Shown here piece after piece: positions 61,008-64,000 of a stretch of DNA of 64,000 bases. A program made the translations under genes and the position numbers. Positions within the stretch are counted from its first letter, which is position 1, and each line of letters begins with the position of its first letter. The notes beneath the pieces are model-generated. The model worked only from the letters and a program-made list of their open reading frames with translations, ran no database searches and was not told the origin of the DNA. The DNA is from Streptosporangium becharense (GTDB lineage: Bacteria > Actinomycetota > Actinomycetes > Streptosporangiales > Streptosporangiaceae), in NCBI RefSeq assembly GCF_014204985.1, contig NZ_JACHMP010000001.1, positions 7,722,931 through 7,786,930 of the forward strand, in the 5' to 3' direction.

Positions 61008-61616
61008 GGGCGTAGGTCTCCTGCTGTGCGAACTTTGGTCGGTTCAACACGGCAACCTACGCCCGCTGTCTTTTACACCGCATCCGGGACGCCACCCTCT
61101 GCGTTCCGCTGCGGCTAAGCGGATGAAAAGGGGATTCCCATACCGGACGCCCTCTGAGAACTAATCTCGATGCTATCGCCTGACCAAGCTGTCACAGATG
61201 CTGCGCCGGTGGCCAGATGAGGCCACGGGACGGAGATTTTCACGGCAGTCCTCTTTCGAGGCTGATGGGACGGGAGTGGCAGAGCCGATGCGATCTCTTC
61301 CGTGCGACCAGGCCGAGGCTTAGGCGCTTTCGACCCGGACCTCGCGGTTCGTGCCGAGGAGACAAGTCCGTGCGGGGCGCTGCTGGTCGCGGCCGGAAGG
61401 AAGGCCGAGACGTAACGGGAGGCCCGCAATTGAAATGTGGGCCCCACTCCGTTTGTTTCGGTCCAACCTGACGGGTTGTGATTATTGTAAGCGCAGTTGT
61501 GGCTCTCTTAACCTCAGCGGCGTGGGCCCTCCCGGGCCCGGCCAGGAGGCGCAACGATGGGGTTTCTGCGAGAAGACGGCGACGACGTAACCGGCATAGC
61601 GAAGGGATGACGTCGC
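61008..61616. other. Intergenic region, no gene found
   Basis: 609 bases without a convincing gene. A near-perfect hairpin (GGCCCGCA / TGTGGGCC, 61421-61443) lies in it, and a relatively AT-rich patch near 61470-61490 may hold the promoter for the peptidase gene. Confidence 0.5.
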
Positions 61617-62297
61617 GTGTCACAACCAGACGAGAGCGTAATGGTCAAGAGCCTCGGCTCGACATACTGGCGCTGGCGTCAATACCAGGAAAAAACACTC
61701 TGGTGTTGGAACGCGACGACAATCAGCATCGCGAACTTCTACGCCAACGCGCAGGTTTGGACTCAGTGCGGATTCGCCACCGCAGTCCTCAACAGGGACG
61801 ACTCCAGGCTCGCCGACCAGCGACCGTTCCGCTGCTGCCCGGATGGCGAGTTACGCGGGGACTGCAACCAGGGTTGGTGGCCGGATTTCGGGCCGCTGCA
61901 GGAAGCCGGGGTCCAGGTCCCGGTGGCCGATGGTGACAGGTATTTCGTCGACGCGTCGTGGGCGGGCGGCAGGTGGGTGGAGGTCAGAAGGCTCAGGGAG
62001 TTGACGAAGAACGAGGTCAAGGCGGAGATAGACGCCGGACGCCCGATCATGATGAACATCGGCTGGGGCGGTGGCCTCTCCGGCCACATCGTCAACATCT
62101 GGGGGTACAGCTACCGCCCGCAGACCGGTGAACTGGTGCACGTATGGGTGCATGACCCGTGGGAGGACACGGGCGGGGTATACGAGGGCATGGAGGACTC
62201 TCCCATCATGTGGATCGCATGGGAGACGCTCTTCGGCGGTTACCCGGGCGGCCCGAACGGTACCTGGAACAGGACCTTCAAGACTCGGCGAAACTAG
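61617..62297 (+). CDS. Papain-like cysteine peptidase family protein
   Basis: 226 residues. The catalytic Cys is in YQEKTLWCWNATTISIANFY (QxxxxWCWxA), the His in GGGLSGHIVNIWGYSY and a likely Asn/Asp in HVWVHDPWED, the C39/AvrRpt2-like arrangement. CGFAT, CCPDGELRGDC adds a Cys-rich insert. There is no signal peptide, so it acts inside the cell or is exported by an unknown route. GTG 61617 follows GAAGGGA. The next gene starts 17 bases downstream. Confidence 0.78.
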   Translation: MSQPDESVMVKSLGSTYWRWRQYQEKTLWCWNATTISIANFYANAQVWTQCGFATAVLNRDDSRLADQRPFRCCPDGELRGDCNQGWWPDFGPLQEAGVQVPVADGDRYFVDASWAGGRWVEVRRLRELTKNEVKAEIDAGRPIMMNIGWGGGLSGHIVNIWGYSYRPQTGELVHVWVHDPWEDTGGVYEGMEDSPIMWIAWETLFGGYPGGPNGTWNRTFKTRRN

Positions 62298-62314
62298 CCT
62301 CAGGGAGCCTTGCA

Positions 62315-62899
62315 ATGCCGTTGAACATGCCTGAACCTCCGGGACGGATTCGGGACGAAACACGCTCCCATCTCGACCGAATCGCCAGAGCCAGCGGAGA
62401 GGGCCCGAAACTGCTGGGCGAGATCGCCCCGGATGACGTGGAGGTGTCCACCCCACACCGGGTGTTCGCACTGCTCGTCCGAGACATCGAGGCCGACGGC
62501 GGCCTGGAAATGGCGCAGCCGGTGGGCTGGCGATTCCTGCTGGAGTCCGGCGGTAATGTGCTCGCCGGCGCCGAAGTCTCCGAAACACCGGAACGCACCT
62601 TCCCGCCAACGTTCTACAGAAGCTCATCCGTTGGAGCCACCGCGACCGCGGTCAGGGCCGCACGAGCCCTGCCGCAGCTCCGACTGGCCGGGTTCGACCT
62701 CCGACTCCTGCGGATCCCCGAGCTCTACCAGGTCGCCCTGTGGTTGCACTCACCCAACACCGATCTGCTCATACCGCTGGCGCCATCCCCGATCGGGCGC
62801 GAGGGCCAGGTCACACCACCACCGCTGTTCTTCCGGGAACTCGCCGCCCGTGCCCAGGAGTACAGAGCCCGCCAGCCCCGCGACCGGGAGCCGACCTAG
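62315..62899 (+). CDS. Unknown partner of the cysteine peptidase, possibly cut by an IS
   Basis: 194 residues, soluble, no known domain. N-terminal MPLNMPEPPGRIRDETRSHL and a central strand-rich part (GWRFLLESGGNVLAGAEVSE). It follows the peptidase after 17 bases and could be its substrate, inhibitor or carrier. The stop codon TAG is the TAG of the CTAG target of the IS5 element, so the real C-terminus may have been removed by the insertion. Confidence 0.65.
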   Translation: MPLNMPEPPGRIRDETRSHLDRIARASGEGPKLLGEIAPDDVEVSTPHRVFALLVRDIEADGGLEMAQPVGWRFLLESGGNVLAGAEVSETPERTFPPTFYRSSSVGATATAVRAARALPQLRLAGFDLRLLRIPELYQVALWLHSPNTDLLIPLAPSPIGREGQVTPPPLFFRELAARAQEYRARQPRDREPT

Positions 62900-62918
62900 G
62901 AGCTGTTCGAGGTTCGGA

Positions 62919-63566
62919 TCATGTGGTTGAGGTGAGGAGCTTCAGCCACATGACCGAACCTCGGAGATAGAGCCCGGCCTCGTAGCTTTCCGGGGCCTTG
63001 TCGTAGCGGGTCGCCAGAGCGCGCCAGGTCTTGATCTTCTGGAAGCATCGTTCAACGGTGTTGCGCTCCTTGTAGAGATCGGTGTCGTGACTGACGGGCC
63101 GGCCGCCCCGGCTGCCCTTCTTCCTGCGGTTGACGGCTTGGTCCTTCTTCTCCGGGATGACCGCCTTGACGTGGCGTTTCCTCAGGTAGGCACGGTTGGC
63201 GCGGGAGGAGTACGCCTTGTCCGCGGCGACCGCGTCCGGCCGGGTGCGGGGCCGGCCGACCGGACCGGGAATGCGGATCTTGTCCATGACGGTGATGAAC
63301 TGCGGGCAGTCGGCGGCCTGGCCGGGCGTGAGCACAAACGCCAGCGGCAGCCCTCGGGTGTCGACCGCGGCATGGATCTTGCTGCTCAGCCCGCCCCGGG
63401 ATCGGCCGAGCCCGGCGGCCTTGGCCCGGGCCCTGCGGCGTCGCCGCGTGGCGGCACGATCGTGGTCCGACGACGCGTCCGGACCATCCCTGCCGTCCGC
63501 GCCGGGTGTGACCGGCGGCGTATCACCCGCAGCACCGGTGGCTGCTCCGGTAGCGGAGCCCCCTTT
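62919..63566 (-). CDS. IS5-family transposase OrfB (copy 2, -1 frame)
   Basis: Same layout as copy 1: after the A_AAG_GGG heptamer (63566-63560 on the minus strand) the -1 frame encodes RSRGGLSSKIHAAVDTRGLP, the second Asp in VAADKAYSSRANRAYLRKR and ERNTVERCFQKIKTWRALAT. Amino-acid changes relative to copy 1 are few (for example AL for GL near the end). Confidence 0.8.
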   Translation of the reverse strand, partial: KGGSATGAATGAAGDTPPVTPGADGRDGPDASSDHDRAATRRRRRARAKAAGLGRSRGGLSSKIHAAVDTRGLPLAFVLTPGQAADCPQFITVMDKIRIPGPVGRPRTRPDAVAADKAYSSRANRAYLRKRHVKAVIPEKKDQAVNRRKKGSRGGRPVSHDTDLYKERNTVERCFQKIKTWRALATRYDKAPESYEAGLYLRGSVMWLKLLTSTT

Positions 63567-63949
63567 TCCTCGGTCAGGGCCTGCTCCAGCGCATCAAGGG
63601 TCTCCCCGGCCACGGCCAGCCCGGCCGACTCCTGATGCGCCCGCACGATCGTGGAGTCCACGCTGACCAGCTCCAGCCCGACCTGCCCGCGCGAGGCGGC
63701 CTCGGCGATCAACGCGTCCATCAGGGATTGGAACACCCCGGCCCTGGCCCAGGCGTTGAACCGGGAGTAGAGCGTGGACCAGGGCCCGTAGCGTTCCGGG
63801 ACGTCACGCCAGCCGGACCCGGTGCGAAACCGCCACAGGATCCCGTTGAACTGATCCCGTACCCGTCGCGGCAGCGGCCCGGTGGCCGCCACCGGCAGAC
63901 ACGGCTCGATCAACGCCCACTCGGCATCCGTTACATCAAAGCGCGCCAC
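63386..63949 (-). CDS. IS5-family transposase OrfA (copy 2)
   Basis: 187 residues, three longer than in copy 1 because of nine extra bases in the Arg-rich linker (ARTAGMVRTRRRT against ARTARTRRRT). MARFDVTDAEWALIEPCLPV and LELVSVDSTIVRAHQ are identical to copy 1. Confidence 0.85.
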   Translation of the reverse strand: MARFDVTDAEWALIEPCLPVAATGPLPRRVRDQFNGILWRFRTGSGWRDVPERYGPWSTLYSRFNAWARAGVFQSLMDALIAEAASRGQVGLELVSVDSTIVRAHQESAGLAVAGETLDALEQALTEEKGAPLPEQPPVLRVIRRRSHPARTAGMVRTRRRTTIVPPRGDAAGPGPRPPGSADPGAG

Positions 63950-64000
63950 GTCCGAGTTCTACCAGCAGCGGCCGGCCCACCATCGGGCCACACCTAGATC

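Larger units (their letters stand above)
62897..64000 (-). mobile_element. IS5-family element, copy 2 (runs off window)
   Basis: Starts at the CTAG 62896-62899 with inverted repeat GGAGCTGTTCGAGGTTCGGA and continues to the window end, ~20 bases short of the other terminus by comparison with copy 1. It is oriented opposite to copy 1 and is highly similar, with a 9-base insertion in the linker region. Confidence 0.85.

Noticed and set aside
1..64000. tRNA, rRNA or riboswitch genes
   Set aside because: Read by eye on both strands; no cloverleaf or conserved aptamer core stood out. A tRNAscan-SE and Infernal run would be decisive.

Overview
The window is a high-GC actinomycete chromosome segment. 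GC-rich third positions, GTG/TTG starts, an Rv2578c-type radical SAM protein, an IgD-type L,D-transpeptidase and actinobacterial QcrB architecture all point that way. The gene content best fits Streptosporangiales or a related filamentous lineage, which is an inference without a phylogenetic marker. I saw no tRNA, rRNA or CRISPR array.

Region 1 (0-22 kb) is housekeeping and accessory chromosome: a 5'-cut carboxylesterase, nitronate monooxygenase, an ArsR-rhodanese regulator coupled to an MFS exporter, Nudix hydrolase, a CtaG remnant, a BtrH-like protein, hemerythrin, methyltransferase plus cupin, XRE-cupin plus GNAT, an SMR pump, radical SAM protein and L,D-transpeptidase. A three-gene signalling unit (SpoIIE phosphatase, B12-binding protein, STAS antagonist) follows, then recD2 and rtcB diverging.

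Region 2 (22.3-32.6 kb) is a gene graveyard. It holds a Tn3-type terminal repeat with a broken transposase, an SRPBCC fragment, a frameshifted hypothetical gene, a frameshifted zinc alcohol dehydrogenase, and an MFS transporter and an XRE regulator that both lost their 5' ends at one junction. It continues with a second Tn3 transposase scrap, a dihydrofolate-reductase-family remnant with a stop codon, an apparently intact IS3 element, a seven-bladed WD40 gene and an IS5-family element.

Region 3 (32.7-47.5 kb) holds MarR-controlled esterase, DeoR/DUF4406, and an arsenic island (arsR, aquaporin, arsC, arsN with divergent arsI) bounded by imperfect inverted repeats. A methionine aminopeptidase with its catalytic centre deleted follows. 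Then comes a five-gene Nik/Opp-type ABC importer whose promoter spacer is filled by a Zur/Fur-like palindrome, and then small VOC, DUF5713-like and DUF1877-like genes.

Region 4 (47.5-56 kb) is the highlight: eight tightly packed minus-strand genes encoding a DegT aminotransferase, MFS exporter, sulfotransferase, SDR, SAM methyltransferase, an HK97-fold encapsulin-like shell protein, a D-amino-acid-dehydrogenase-like flavoenzyme and an Asp/Glu-type racemase. There are no phage genes. This matches the idea of a natural-product (Family 3) encapsulin: a biosynthetic pathway built around a protein nanocompartment. The product and cargo are unknown.

Region 5 (57-64 kb) has an FBP-domain gene and a divergent TetR gene, an orphan qcrB, a flavin monooxygenase remnant, a papain-like cysteine peptidase with an unknown partner, and a second IS5-family copy running off the window in the opposite orientation to the first.
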